DNA of 64,000 nt, from assembly GCA_002372505.1 (NCBI GenBank), contig DFGY01000043.1, forward strand, positions 20,400-84,399, written 5' to 3'. The translations under genes were made by a program, and so were the position numbers. The DNA comes from Firmicutes bacterium UBA3738 (GTDB lineage Bacteria > Bacillota > Clostridia > Peptostreptococcales > Anaerovoracaceae). The notes under the pieces are model-generated. The model saw only the letters and a program-made list of their open reading frames with translations. It was not told the origin of the DNA and made no database searches. The stretch's first letter is position 1; every line of letters begins with the position of its first letter. Shown piece after piece: positions 1-8,700 of this stretch.

Positions 1-477
1 CTGGTGGTTCCCGAGGGACAGTACATGAAGGAAGGTGCCAGAATAATGGCTCTGGACGATCCTACAAATAAAATGAGCAAGAGCGCGGAAAACGAAATGA
101 GCAGAATATCCCTTTTGGATGAACCGGCCAAAATCAAGAAAGCCATTATGCGGGCAACGACGGATTCCGATGCAGTAATAAAATACGACCCGGAAAACAA
201 GCCGGGCATCAGCAACCTGCTTACGATTTACGGAGCTCTTTCCGATACACCTATCGAAGAAATTGAAAAGAAATTCGATGGAGCAGGCTACGGCGATCTT
301 AAAAAGGAACTGGTAACTGTTGTAACGGAAAGTCTTGAGCCAATAAGGGAGCGCTTTAACAGTATTCGCTACTCCAGCGAGCTTACGGACATATTAAAAG
401 ACGGCGCCGCAAAAGCAAATGCAATTGCAGAGCCGATTCTTGAAAGAGTCCAGAGTAGATTCGGACTTGGTCTTTAA
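1..477 (+). CDS. trpS: Tryptophan--tRNA ligase, C-terminal part (partial at window edge)
   Basis: C-terminal part of tryptophanyl-tRNA synthetase, which charges tRNA-Trp in the cytoplasm. The reading frame is open from base 1, so the 5' end lies outside the window. The class I signature NKMSKSAEN (KMSKS loop) is near the start, followed by family sequence such as KKAIMRATTDSD and the helical anticodon-binding region ending in FGLGL. The gene ends 6 bp before the stop of a convergent PAS-receiver gene, and I see no clear hairpin terminator between them. The call is firm; only the N-terminal Rossmann portion is missing because of the window boundary. Confidence 0.95.
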   Translation: MVVPEGQYMKEGARIMALDDPTNKMSKSAENEMSRISLLDEPAKIKKAIMRATTDSDAVIKYDPENKPGISNLLTIYGALSDTPIEEIEKKFDGAGYGDLKKELVTVVTESLEPIRERFNSIRYSSELTDILKDGAAKANAIAEPILERVQSRFGLGL

Positions 478-483
478 TAATTA

Positions 484-1362
484 TTATTCTTTAATATAAT
501 TTATAAGCACATCCAGAAGCTTGCTGACGCCGATAGGCTTAATGAGAACGCCGTCGAAGGACTCCGGCAGCTCGACGCCCTTTACCATGTCCTCGCTGGA
601 GGCGGCCATGGCGATAATAGGTACTTTGGATTTAGATCCGCGTTCACTTTCAAGGGCGCGGATTTTTTCTGCGACGGTAATTCCATCCATGACCGGCATC
701 TGTGTATCAAGCAAAATAGCAAAGAAGTAGTCTGCCGGATGCTGCTCAAAAGTATCTAAGGCCTTCTGACCATTGTTGGCTGAAGTCACCTCAAAGCCTA
801 TGCCTGTAAGCATTTTGGAAAGCATCTGGACATTCAAAGGATGATCCTCGGCAAAGAGCAGGCGTTTTCCTGCGAATTTTATGGCCTGGGAATCCTTGTC
901 CGCCTTTTTGCGCGCCAGTTCTTCCTTTACAACATCCGTGGAAGTTTTGTCAGCCTCTACAATTACAGGCTCACGTTCATCGAAGGAAGGCATGAAAACG
1001 CAGGCAATGCGCTCGTGGCCGTCCTCGATAATTTTCGCTGAAACCAGTATGCTTATGTATGAATGGTCGTGCCGTTTAAGCAAAAGCTTTGAAAGCATAT
1101 GAGGAGCCTGATGGTTCTTGGAATAGGCTTTCATATATGCATCAAAATCAGAGACCAGACTGGTGCGACTCTCCTTTTTAAGCAGGGAAAGAAATGAACC
1201 GTCCGAGGTCTTGGTGAAGGTTTCTTCGCTGTAACCTATGAGTTCATAAAAAGTATTGTTGGCCTTTACTATAGTCCAGCTATCATCGGGCTTACATTCA
1301 AATAGAGCAGCAGGACTTTCCGTATAAAAGGCTCTGTAGTCGATTGGTATTGATAGCGGCAT
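484..1362 (-). CDS. PAS domain protein with C-terminal response-regulator receiver domain
   Basis: A 292-residue signalling protein. Residues about 10-125 look like a PAS sensor (ANNTFYELIGYSEETF is a typical PAS core). Residues about 165-292 are a receiver domain: acidic pair in LLFAEDHPLN, phospho-acceptor Asp in LLDTQMPVMDG, switch region IIAMAASS and conserved Lys in IKPIG. No kinase or output domain is present, so it resembles the tail of a hybrid sensor kinase standing alone; it probably acts as a phosphate sink or by protein contact (inference). It lies 38 bp downstream of the acyltransferase gene on the same strand and may share its transcript. No cognate kinase is adjacent. Confidence 0.8.
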   Translation of the reverse strand: MPLSIPIDYRAFYTESPAALFECKPDDSWTIVKANNTFYELIGYSEETFTKTSDGSFLSLLKKESRTSLVSDFDAYMKAYSKNHQAPHMLSKLLLKRHDHSYISILVSAKIIEDGHERIACVFMPSFDEREPVIVEADKTSTDVVKEELARKKADKDSQAIKFAGKRLLFAEDHPLNVQMLSKMLTGIGFEVTSANNGQKALDTFEQHPADYFFAILLDTQMPVMDGITVAEKIRALESERGSKSKVPIIAMAASSEDMVKGVELPESFDGVLIKPIGVSKLLDVLINYIKE

Positions 1363-1400
1363 ATCTTTTCCCTCTTATAAAAGTATATGTGCTAATGTGT

Positions 1401-2141
1401 TTATGGTTGCGCCTGAAGCTTTTCTACCCCTTGCTTAATTACTAACTCAACGCGATCGGATAAACTATGTTCTTCTTCTTTTGTTAAATCCTTTGTTTCG
1501 ATTGCAGGATGGATGATCATTCCTATTTTGGCACCCTGCATTTTGCCGTGTTCTTCAAAGCAGCGCCATGTGCCGTCTATTGAAACGGGCACGATAGGAA
1601 CTCCCGGCTTTGTAGCCAGCTTCATAGCTCCCTTTTTAAACTCTCCCATTTCAGGACCCTGGGATCTGGTGCCTTCAGGATATATCATCATTGAGAAACC
1701 ATCGTTAATGAAATTGATGCCCTTGGAAATAGCCTTTATGGATTCCCGAGGGTGATTCCTCTCGATAAGTACGCTACGAACCTCTAAAATCCAAGGGCCG
1801 TAAAGGGGAACCTTGGCAAGTTCCTGTTTTGCCACAAATCCGAACTGAATGGTATCCAGTGCGGCGCAGTGAGCAATAATATCCGCATATCCCTGGTGAT
1901 TGGACATGTACACTACCGGTCCTTCCGTAGGCAGATTTTCCCGGCCCTCCACCTCCAGGGTGGCGCCGAAGGTCTCCAGCATATGTGTTCCCCAAGACTT
2001 TGTAGCTTTAAGAATGTATTCCTTTTCCTTCTCTATATCGCCGGCAGCTCTGGCCTCGTCAATGCCCCTTCTGTACTCTCTGAGATACTTCAGTGCGTTT
2101 ATGGCCTTGAAAGCTCCGGGAATATTTCCAAATATCTTCAT
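1401..2141 (-). CDS. plsC: 1-acyl-sn-glycerol-3-phosphate acyltransferase
   Basis: A 246-residue PlsC-family acyltransferase that would convert lysophosphatidate to phosphatidate at the membrane, in phospholipid synthesis. The catalytic HX4D motif appears as NHQGYAD and the glycerol-phosphate motif as YPEGTRS; VPIVPVSIDGTW matches a later conserved block. The length is normal. The ATG at 2141 is preceded by a GGAG ribosome site and by a TTGTCA-18-TATAAT promoter. The PAS-receiver gene follows on the same strand. Exact acyl-donor preference cannot be told from sequence. Confidence 0.9.
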   Translation of the reverse strand: MKIFGNIPGAFKAINALKYLREYRRGIDEARAAGDIEKEKEYILKATKSWGTHMLETFGATLEVEGRENLPTEGPVVYMSNHQGYADIIAHCAALDTIQFGFVAKQELAKVPLYGPWILEVRSVLIERNHPRESIKAISKGINFINDGFSMMIYPEGTRSQGPEMGEFKKGAMKLATKPGVPIVPVSIDGTWRCFEEHGKMQGAKIGMIIHPAIETKDLTKEEEHSLSDRVELVIKQGVEKLQAQP

Positions 2142-2171
2142 GACTCTCTAATTCTCCTGCTATTTTCCACA

Positions 2172-2201
2172 ATTATACTATAAATTACCCGCAGGTGACA
2201 A
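2172..2201 (-). promoter_or_regulatory. Promoter of plsC
   Basis: On the minus strand TTGTCA (2196-2201) and TATAAT (2172-2177) are separated by 18 bp, about 30 bp before the plsC start codon. The -35 hexamer lies in a GGTGACAAGGAGAAA stretch that resembles the start of the neighbouring family-1 repeat, so the repeat may have donated the -35 box (inference). Confidence 0.6.
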
Positions 2202-2208
2202 GGAGAAA

Positions 2209-2439
2209 GGTGACAGGGGGACGGTTCTCTTGTCATCTTTTGCCGTATTTTGGTAATAGGACGGGATACTGTATTTATAGCCCCGCTCTTGCTTCAGTTG
2301 TCACGTAGCGGTATCTAAGCTCATACTTCGCTGACGCTCGTATTCGCTAAGTACCGACGTTCCAAAGAGTCTATAAATACAGTATCCCGTCCTTCAATAT
2401 CCAATAAAATAGTGACAAGAGAACCATCCCCCTGTCACC
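2209..2439. repeat. Family-1 palindromic element, split form with nested inverted repeat
   Basis: The left half (2209-2241, core GACGGTTCTCTTGTCA) and an inverted right half (2411-2439, core TGACAAGAGAACCATCC) flank 169 bp that holds a second, unrelated 22-bp inverted repeat. Compact 79-bp copies of the same family occur at 31535, 42025 and 48687. No coding sequence was recognised inside. This is part of a 632-bp gene-free stretch (2142-2773); 2440-2648 shows nothing I can name. Confidence 0.75.
2259..2392. repeat. 22-bp perfect inverted repeat nested inside the family-1 element
   Basis: The arms at 2259-2280 (begins GGACGGGATACTG, ends ATTTATAG) and 2371-2392 are perfect reverse complements over 22 bp, separated by 90 nt. 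Together with the outer family-1 halves this makes a nested palindrome. No promoter or open frame explains it; it may be a separate small element inserted into family 1 (inference). Confidence 0.8.
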
Positions 2440-2648
2440 CAAAAATCGGAAGCATTGAAATTTGTTTCACTGATTCTATAATAAATAAATCGCTGAAATA
2501 ATTTCTAACGCCACCGAGTTCTCTCTTTACCAAACCGGAGTATATAATGCGAACATGCTGGGGCAATCTTCAGAAATCGTTAAAAACTCTTTCACTCATT
2601 GCGAGGAAAAAGTTTTACTGAAAATAATTGCGAATACCGAGAGTTAGC

Positions 2649-2730
2649 GTGAAACACAAAACCTGTCCCCGTGAAACGCTTTTTACCAAAATGTAGCAAA
2701 AGGTGACAAGAGAACCGTCCCCTTGTCACC
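2649..2730. repeat. Fused fragments: family-2 half joined to a family-1 right half
   Basis: Positions 2649-2679 match a family-2 half (CCTGTCCCCGTGAAACG). It runs directly into a family-1 spacer (TTTTTACCAAAATG) and right half ending at 2730 (GAACCGTCCCCTTGTCACC). The left half of family 1 is missing, so family 2 seems to have replaced or truncated it. The junction lies just upstream of the PAP2 gene and a TATAAT-like box near 2750. Confidence 0.7.
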
Positions 2731-2773
2731 CGGCGGGGCAATATGTATAATATGTGGGCGAAAGGTGGATATT

Positions 2774-3460
2774 ATGACATTGGATGAAAATAAAACGATA
2801 TATTGTAAAACAAAGATAGCTATATTTGCGGTCCTTGCAGTCATCGGACTTGCGGGCTTCGCTTACCTTACATACGAGGTGTACAATTTTGACGGGGTGG
2901 GATGGCTGGACAAAATCAGATTTGACGTTTATGAGATGAGAAGTCCGGGCCTGAACACTTTTGCAGAGGGGATAACTTATCTGGGGGAATGGTATTCCAT
3001 TACGGTAATCTGCCTGCTGGCTCTTATATATCCCAAAACCCGATTTAAAATCGGCATTCCCATTACTGTTGTGGCTATTACCACTCAGATATTTATGAAA
3101 ATAGCCAAGCATATTGTTTTAAGAGAACGGCCGGACAAGGCCCTGCACTTAATTGAGCAGGGAGGCTATTCATTCCCAAGCGGCCACTCCATTACCAGTA
3201 TTGCAGTTTACGGTATGCTGTTTCTGCTCATATTATGGTACTTTAAGGGTGGCGGGAAAAAGGTCTTGCTGCTGTGTCTAACCTGTTTTCTTGCCTTTGC
3301 CATCGGTCTTTCGAGAATCTACCTGGGAGTTCACTATCCTTCCGATGTGGCAGCCGGCTGGTGCCTGGGAATTGCGGTTGCCTCTGTAACACTTATAGTT
3401 ACAATGTTGATTGAGCATAAGAGAAGGCCCTCTAACTCTCAAACCGGTCAAAACACCTAA
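2774..3460 (+). CDS. PAP2-family membrane phosphatase
   Basis: A 228-residue integral membrane phosphatase of the PAP2 family (phosphatidate, undecaprenyl-pyrophosphate or phosphatidylglycerophosphate phosphatases). All three motifs are present: KHIVLRERP (KX6RP), SFPSGHS, and SRIYLGVHYPSD (SRX5HX3D). There are about six hydrophobic segments. I chose the ATG at 2774 because AAAGGTGG sits 6 bp upstream; a longer frame from 2723 would translate the family-1 repeat and is unlikely. The substrate cannot be set from sequence. It is convergent with the shikimate-kinase-like gene; the 84-bp gap has only a weak 6-bp inverted repeat (3490-3507). Confidence 0.88.
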   Translation: MTLDENKTIYCKTKIAIFAVLAVIGLAGFAYLTYEVYNFDGVGWLDKIRFDVYEMRSPGLNTFAEGITYLGEWYSITVICLLALIYPKTRFKIGIPITVVAITTQIFMKIAKHIVLRERPDKALHLIEQGGYSFPSGHSITSIAVYGMLFLLILWYFKGGGKKVLLLCLTCFLAFAIGLSRIYLGVHYPSDVAAGWCLGIAVASVTLIVTMLIEHKRRPSNSQTGQNT

Positions 3461-3544
3461 GTATATAAATATAAAGATAAAAAGAAAGACATAAGACTGG
3501 ACTTATGCCTTGAAAAGTGTAATGACAGATTTAGACTTAGGCAG

Positions 3545-3997
3545 TTATATATACTTGCCGTAAATATCTTTTCTTTGCTCAAAAAGCTTAAAGAAGGTCT
3601 CTTTCTTTTTGTCCTCGGGATCAAACTGCATAAAGGCATAGGGGATTGTAGCGTCATCCTTGGCAGCTTCCCATAATTCTTCAGCGCTTTTATCTGCATC
3701 GGCGATTACAATGTCGCCCTTTTCCATGAGCTCTGCGCACATTTCGTCAAAGAGGACGCCGTCTCCGCAGCAAATTACAAGATTCTCCCGGTGGGAAAGT
3801 TCCTCCAGGAGCTCGTATTCTTTATTTCTGTATTCGTGCTCGCCCATCATCATAATGATGCGCATGACGCTGCGGCCGTCCCGCTCTTTTATTTCCTCGT
3901 CAAGATCCAGGAGGGTGAGGCCCTTTTCTTCGGCAAGTTTTTCTGCCAGACTTTTTCTGTCGCTTCCGATGAAGCCTGTTACGTAAATATTTTTCAT
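3545..3997 (-). CDS. Shikimate-kinase-like protein with degenerate P-loop
   Basis: A 150-residue protein that follows the shikimate kinase fold in order: N-terminal strand and loop GFIGSDRKS, DLDEEIKERDGRSV (equivalent of the substrate-binding DTDxxIE), MGEHEYRNKE (like GEx2FRx2E), CGDGVLFD (in place of GGG) and a C-terminal LFEQRKDIYGKY. The P-loop GxxGxGK(S/T) is altered at the glycine and lysine (SGKS to SDRK), and the RPL lid is absent. ATP binding is therefore doubtful, and a regulatory or divergent role is possible. An intact shikimate kinase domain exists in the aroE fusion at 31.1-32.4 kb. No strong ribosome site precedes its ATG. Confidence 0.65.
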   Translation of the reverse strand: MKNIYVTGFIGSDRKSLAEKLAEEKGLTLLDLDEEIKERDGRSVMRIIMMMGEHEYRNKEYELLEELSHRENLVICCGDGVLFDEMCAELMEKGDIVIADADKSAEELWEAAKDDATIPYAFMQFDPEDKKKETFFKLFEQRKDIYGKYI

Positions 3998-4032
3998 GGC
4001 AAGAGCATATCACAAAAGAAGGAGTCCTTCAA

Positions 4033-5616
4033 TTATTCGTTGGGATTATCCTCGGCCTCAAAGCGAGGCTTATCAATGGTAGCCATTACCACAATATCTC
4101 CCACCACATTGATAATGCTCAGCAAATTGGCGAAGACCACTTCGGAAAAAATAGCCAGACACATTAAATCCGTAGTATGAACGTAGTGGAATACTACCAA
4201 CAAGCCGATGAGAATTGACCCCGGCTGGTTAGGCGCGCCAAGTGAAAGAAAGAATATTATAAAACAAACTACTAAACCATCGAGCCAGGTGATGCCCGAG
4301 CCTGCGGAATACATTAACATAACTGCGATGGCAGTAATGATAAAGCAGTTTCCGTCCAGATTTATCTGAGCGAGAACAGGAAAGTATTTTTCCAGCTTCT
4401 TTTTATCCATGCCGTAATTCGCCATGCAGTAGCGCATGTTATAGGGCGCGGAGTCTATTGAGGAATTTATGATGAAGTTTTCTTTAAAAAGAGGTGGCAA
4501 TCTCTTTGCAAAGGCAATAGGACTTACTCCTGCCATTTTAAGTCTGATGGCGTAGAAAATAATAATGGCAATCATAGACACAGGAACCACAATAACTGAG
4601 GCGGCAGCAAGAAAGCCCACCATAAAGCCTTTTCTGAGAAGGGCCTCTAAAGTTGCTATAAAAAAGACCAGAGGAATGGCAAACATAATAACCGAGAGCA
4701 TTTTGGAAAACAGTACGTAAAGTCCATCCAGTACATTAAGAAACTTTTCAAAGTAACTGCCGGAAATGCAAATGGCAATGGCCACAAGAACTACGAGGAG
4801 AATAATGGGAATGGGATTCATGGTGCCGAAGGGGTCGGCAATGTCCTGGGAAACCAGAGCCTTCAGAAGCTCAGAAAAACCGACGCTCCTGTGTATGATT
4901 ACATCCCTTGTAACTGTTTCTCCTGCCGGCACTAAATCTATAAACACTGTGTATATAACAAAAATGGTTAACAGAATGCTCATAAAAAAAGCGAGGAAAA
5001 CAGCCATGGCAGAGCTGGTAAGAGCACGTTTATGTATGCTGCGAAGTGTAGGGTCGCCGCCACCTGTGACATACATAGTCATAACGTTTTTAAGCATGGA
5101 GACGAAGGTAACCAGAGCACCGACGCTGAGAATTATTCCGGTAAATAGCTTTTCAAAACCCATTAGCCCGCTGCGTATCATTTCCTGCTCATGGCTGCCC
5201 ACCATGTTCATAATGAAATAAGCAGCAATATAGGCCAGCACGAAAGCAATAAGATTGTTTCTGATGGATCCGAAGATACTTCTTTTAATCAGAAGAGAAA
5301 TATTGTTGCATCCGCCATAGTAGCTGTTGTCAACTTTTTCAGCGTATGTATTTATGACTTCGCCCTCGGGGGAGTAGGGCGCCCCCTCAAAGCTAAGCTT
5401 AATGTTTACATTCCCAAGAGACCGGCTTTTCCAGATTGTCACAGGGGTATCATCCGAAAGCCCCTGGCCAATAATGTCCTGGTATAAGGCCTCAAAAACA
5501 AGCAGGGACTCAGCCTTGCCCGTATCGCTCACCTTGCCTTTTTCAAGCAGGTCTTCAACCTGGCCGCGCAGTCCCTGATAGTCATTAAAAGTTGTCCGGA
5601 ATTTACTGTTCTTCAT
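4033..5616 (-). CDS. Dicarboxylate/amino acid:cation symporter (DAACS family)
   Basis: A 527-residue secondary transporter of the glutamate/dicarboxylate:Na+/H+ symporter family. The first ~110 residues are soluble and unlike the usual short N-terminus; a polytopic core then follows with family signatures near the end (SLGAPNQPGS, and INVVGDIVVM in the last transmembrane segment). It would import glutamate, aspartate or C4-dicarboxylates with cations. It has its own promoter (TTGATA-17-TATAAT) and appears monocistronic. Substrate is not assigned. Confidence 0.85.
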   Translation of the reverse strand: MKNSKFRTTFNDYQGLRGQVEDLLEKGKVSDTGKAESLLVFEALYQDIIGQGLSDDTPVTIWKSRSLGNVNIKLSFEGAPYSPEGEVINTYAEKVDNSYYGGCNNISLLIKRSIFGSIRNNLIAFVLAYIAAYFIMNMVGSHEQEMIRSGLMGFEKLFTGIILSVGALVTFVSMLKNVMTMYVTGGGDPTLRSIHKRALTSSAMAVFLAFFMSILLTIFVIYTVFIDLVPAGETVTRDVIIHRSVGFSELLKALVSQDIADPFGTMNPIPIILLVVLVAIAICISGSYFEKFLNVLDGLYVLFSKMLSVIMFAIPLVFFIATLEALLRKGFMVGFLAAASVIVVPVSMIAIIIFYAIRLKMAGVSPIAFAKRLPPLFKENFIINSSIDSAPYNMRYCMANYGMDKKKLEKYFPVLAQINLDGNCFIITAIAVMLMYSAGSGITWLDGLVVCFIIFFLSLGAPNQPGSILIGLLVVFHYVHTTDLMCLAIFSEVVFANLLSIINVVGDIVVMATIDKPRFEAEDNPNE

Positions 5617-5625
5617 AACAAAACC

Positions 5626-5654
5626 ATTATAGTCAATGGCGGAAGGTCTATCAA
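5626..5654 (-). promoter_or_regulatory. Promoter of the DAACS symporter
   Basis: Minus-strand TTGATA (5649-5654) and TATAAT (5626-5631) with the ideal 17-bp spacer. The -10 box ends only 9 bp before the ATG at 5616, so the 5' leader must be very short. Confidence 0.75.
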
Positions 5655-5664
5655 GGGTGTAAGT

Positions 5665-5697
5665 AAAAAGAAGAGGAGCGGACTCAAGGTCCGCTCC
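5665..5697 (-). terminator. Rho-independent terminator of the giant surface protein gene
   Basis: Minus-strand stem GGAGCGGAC / GTCCGCTCC (5689-5697 and 5675-5683) with a 5-nt loop, followed by TCTTCTTTTT. It lies 35 bp after the stop of the 1522-residue protein and separates it from the symporter promoter. Confidence 0.85.
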
Positions 5698-5731
5698 GGA
5701 AAGATGGTTAAAGGATCTCCCTCTATTTAAC

Positions 5732-8700
5732 TTACTTAACTTTTACTTTAAAAGTCACTGTCTTGGTCAGAGCCTTGTAGTTGGAATTACCGGCTGCCTT
5801 TACCTTCATTTTTATTTTGTATGTTCCCTTCTTAAGTTTTTTCTTGACTGTGACCTTTCCGCTTTTTTTATTTATGGTAATTTTCTTGTTGCCGGATACT
5901 TTCTTGTAGGAAAGCTTGCCTACGGATTTCTCCACGGTAACAGCCTTGCTGCGGGAAAAGCTCTGATTCTTTTTCTTAAGCTTCTTGTATTTGACTGAAA
6001 TTGTTTTGCCTTTTACCTTCAGTGTGTTTTTGGCCTTGGCTATGGTGTAATCAAGTTTGCGGTCCAGACTTCCGCCGCTGGTCCAGGCGTAATTCACACT
6101 ATCCTTAAGCTTTGCTGTGGCGGTATAACTACCAGCCTTTGTAGCCGCACCGTTTGTTACAAGATATCCGTCCGCTATAGCAACACCGGTCTGCTTCTTG
6201 CCGTTATATACAAGGCCTGAGCGGACTTTCGGATCAGATACTTTTGCCTTCTCTATGGCGTATATTACCTGCTGCCTTGCGCTGCCGCCATTGTTCCATT
6301 TGTAATTGACGCTGTCGTTAAGCTCTACGGTCGCAGCGTAATCCCCTGCTTTTTTCGCCTGGCCGTTTAAGACGTTATAGCCTGAGCCGCTTTGAACAGC
6401 TGTTTGCATCTTGCCGTTGTACACAAGTTTTACGTTTGTTTTTGGGAAAGGAATCGTGGCCTTTTCGATTGTGTAGCCAAAGGTTAAATCCTTGCTTCCG
6501 CCGGTGCTCCACTGATAGTTGGCACTATCATCAAGCCGGACTGTTGCGGTATAATCACCTGCGTTTTTCGCTGAGCCGCCGGTGACTGTGTAGCCACTGC
6601 CTTCAGGAACGGCTACTTGACGCTTGCCGTTATAGACGAAGTCTGTGTCAGCATCGGGAGCTTTTACTACTGCTTTGGAAATATTGTAGTCAGCGATAAT
6701 ATCCATTGATCCGCCGCTCATCCACTCGTAATTGGACTTATCACGTAAAGCGGCAACTGCCGTATATCTTCCGGCATTAATCGCCGAGCCGCCGGTGACT
6801 GTGTAACCGTCACCTTCCGTCATAGCCACATGAGTAGTGCCGTCATATGTAAAGGCTGTGACAGGAATGGGGTTAAGAACCTTAGCCTTCCTTATGACGT
6901 AGTCACAGTTAAGGTCTTCGGTTGTCCCGTCTTCCCAAGTGTAATTGGATTTGTCTGCGAGGGTGGCGGTGGCCACGTAGGAGCCTGCGTTTGTTTCAGA
7001 GCCGCCGGTGACAGTGTATCCTTCTCCGGCAGGCAAAGCGGTATGAACGCTACCGTCGTAATCAAAAGTTTGAGTGGCTGTCGGAGCTTTGACCTTGGCC
7101 TTGTCTATGGTGTAAGTAATAGAAACGCTCTGAGAAGTGCCGTCGCTCCAGACGTAGTTCTTGGCCGGCGTTGCTATAACTTCATAGGTGCCTGCATCTT
7201 TGGCCCGGGAATTATCAGTCAAAGTATAGCCTTCCCCCGGCATGACTCCGACCTGAACATCACCGTTAAATACAAGGTCTGTTTCGGGCGAAGGTACGGC
7301 TACACTTTTGGGAGCAATTGAGTAAGGAATTTCCCTCTGGCGGGACATGTGTCCGTCTGCCCAGGCAAACCCTTCCTCCAGAATGGCTGTCGCCCGGTGC
7401 ATTCCCGAATCAACGGCACTGCCGTTTATTACATCATATCCTATGCCGCCTTCTACAGCCACCTGCTCATTGCCGTTATAGACTAATCCCGTTTTAGCAG
7501 AAGGTGTCTTTGCCTGCTTCGAATTAATTTGTACCTTGTAAGTGTATGTTGCCATGACATCTGAGGAGGAGCCGGACTTAGGAATAACGTTAACCTTATA
7601 ATTTCCGGCTTTCCGCGCAACGAGGAAAGACCTGGTTTCGCCGCCTATGGTCATTTCCCTGATGGACGCGTTAGCTGCGCCTTCTGCAATTTCAAACTTC
7701 CACTCAGGCACATCTCCTTCCCAAGGATTTCCGTATTGATCTTTGTAGTCCCCCAGATGAACTGACAGATCGAAGGCGGTGCCCAGATTATGTACTTCCA
7801 TGGCAGGATTTACGGTTCGAGTTTCCTGGTAGGGCTGAAGAGTCAACTTTTTGGCGGGATATACGCGGACTTTTGCCACACCGTTCTCTCGGCCAAGGGA
7901 GGACAACTCACCATAGGTGGCATATACTTCATACTCTTTATATTTAAGACCCGCATCGATATCCTTTTTTACATTCAGGAACTTACCGTCTACGATTAAT
8001 GCTTCATTTGAATCCACAGTATCTCTTAATTTATAGGTCACATTGTTGCTGCCCGGTGTGCCGTCGGGCTTTAAGACATCAACCGGCAGGAGGGTGCTTA
8101 AAGGAATGAGTTCCTTTGCGTATCCTTCAGCTTCAGTGTTTTTGAACATAATGTTGTAACCTTCAAAGGGGCTGTGGCAAACCACCTCAACATAAGGACG
8201 ATTTTTTAAAGTTGCGTCTGTAACAACCTCTCCCGTGAGAGTTTCATATTTTTTACCGTTGGAAATGTGCCACTCGATGTATCCCTTTTTCGGCTCATCG
8301 GGAGTCGGGTTGCACTTATCGTTCACTTTTAACACCTGCCGCCCGGATAGTGGATCTGTATCTATTGAAATTACGTCACCGGGCAGGGGGTTTCCATTTT
8401 TGTCTTTAGTGGCCACGGCCCAGTAACCGTCAGAAGAATCGAAACCGTGATAATTAATGGGGTTTACGGCAGAACCATCTTCGGCTTTTCCGCCGTCGTA
8501 TCCCTCAACATCGATTCCGTCCAGGCTATAGGATTCACCTTTAGCCATGTTGATTATCTTGTTGTCGCTGGATAGTAATTTGTCAGCCACTTTTACGGTA
8601 GTTAGAGGGTAAAGAGGCATAGTTTTGCCTGAAGACAGGAGGTAGTTTGCGTTGTTTAAGTTAAGGGTAAGACCTTTACTGATAAAAGGAATGTCGCTCT

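Noticed and set aside
2723..2773. N-terminal extension of the PAP2 protein
   Set aside because: It would translate the family-1 repeat; a good ribosome site precedes ATG 2774.
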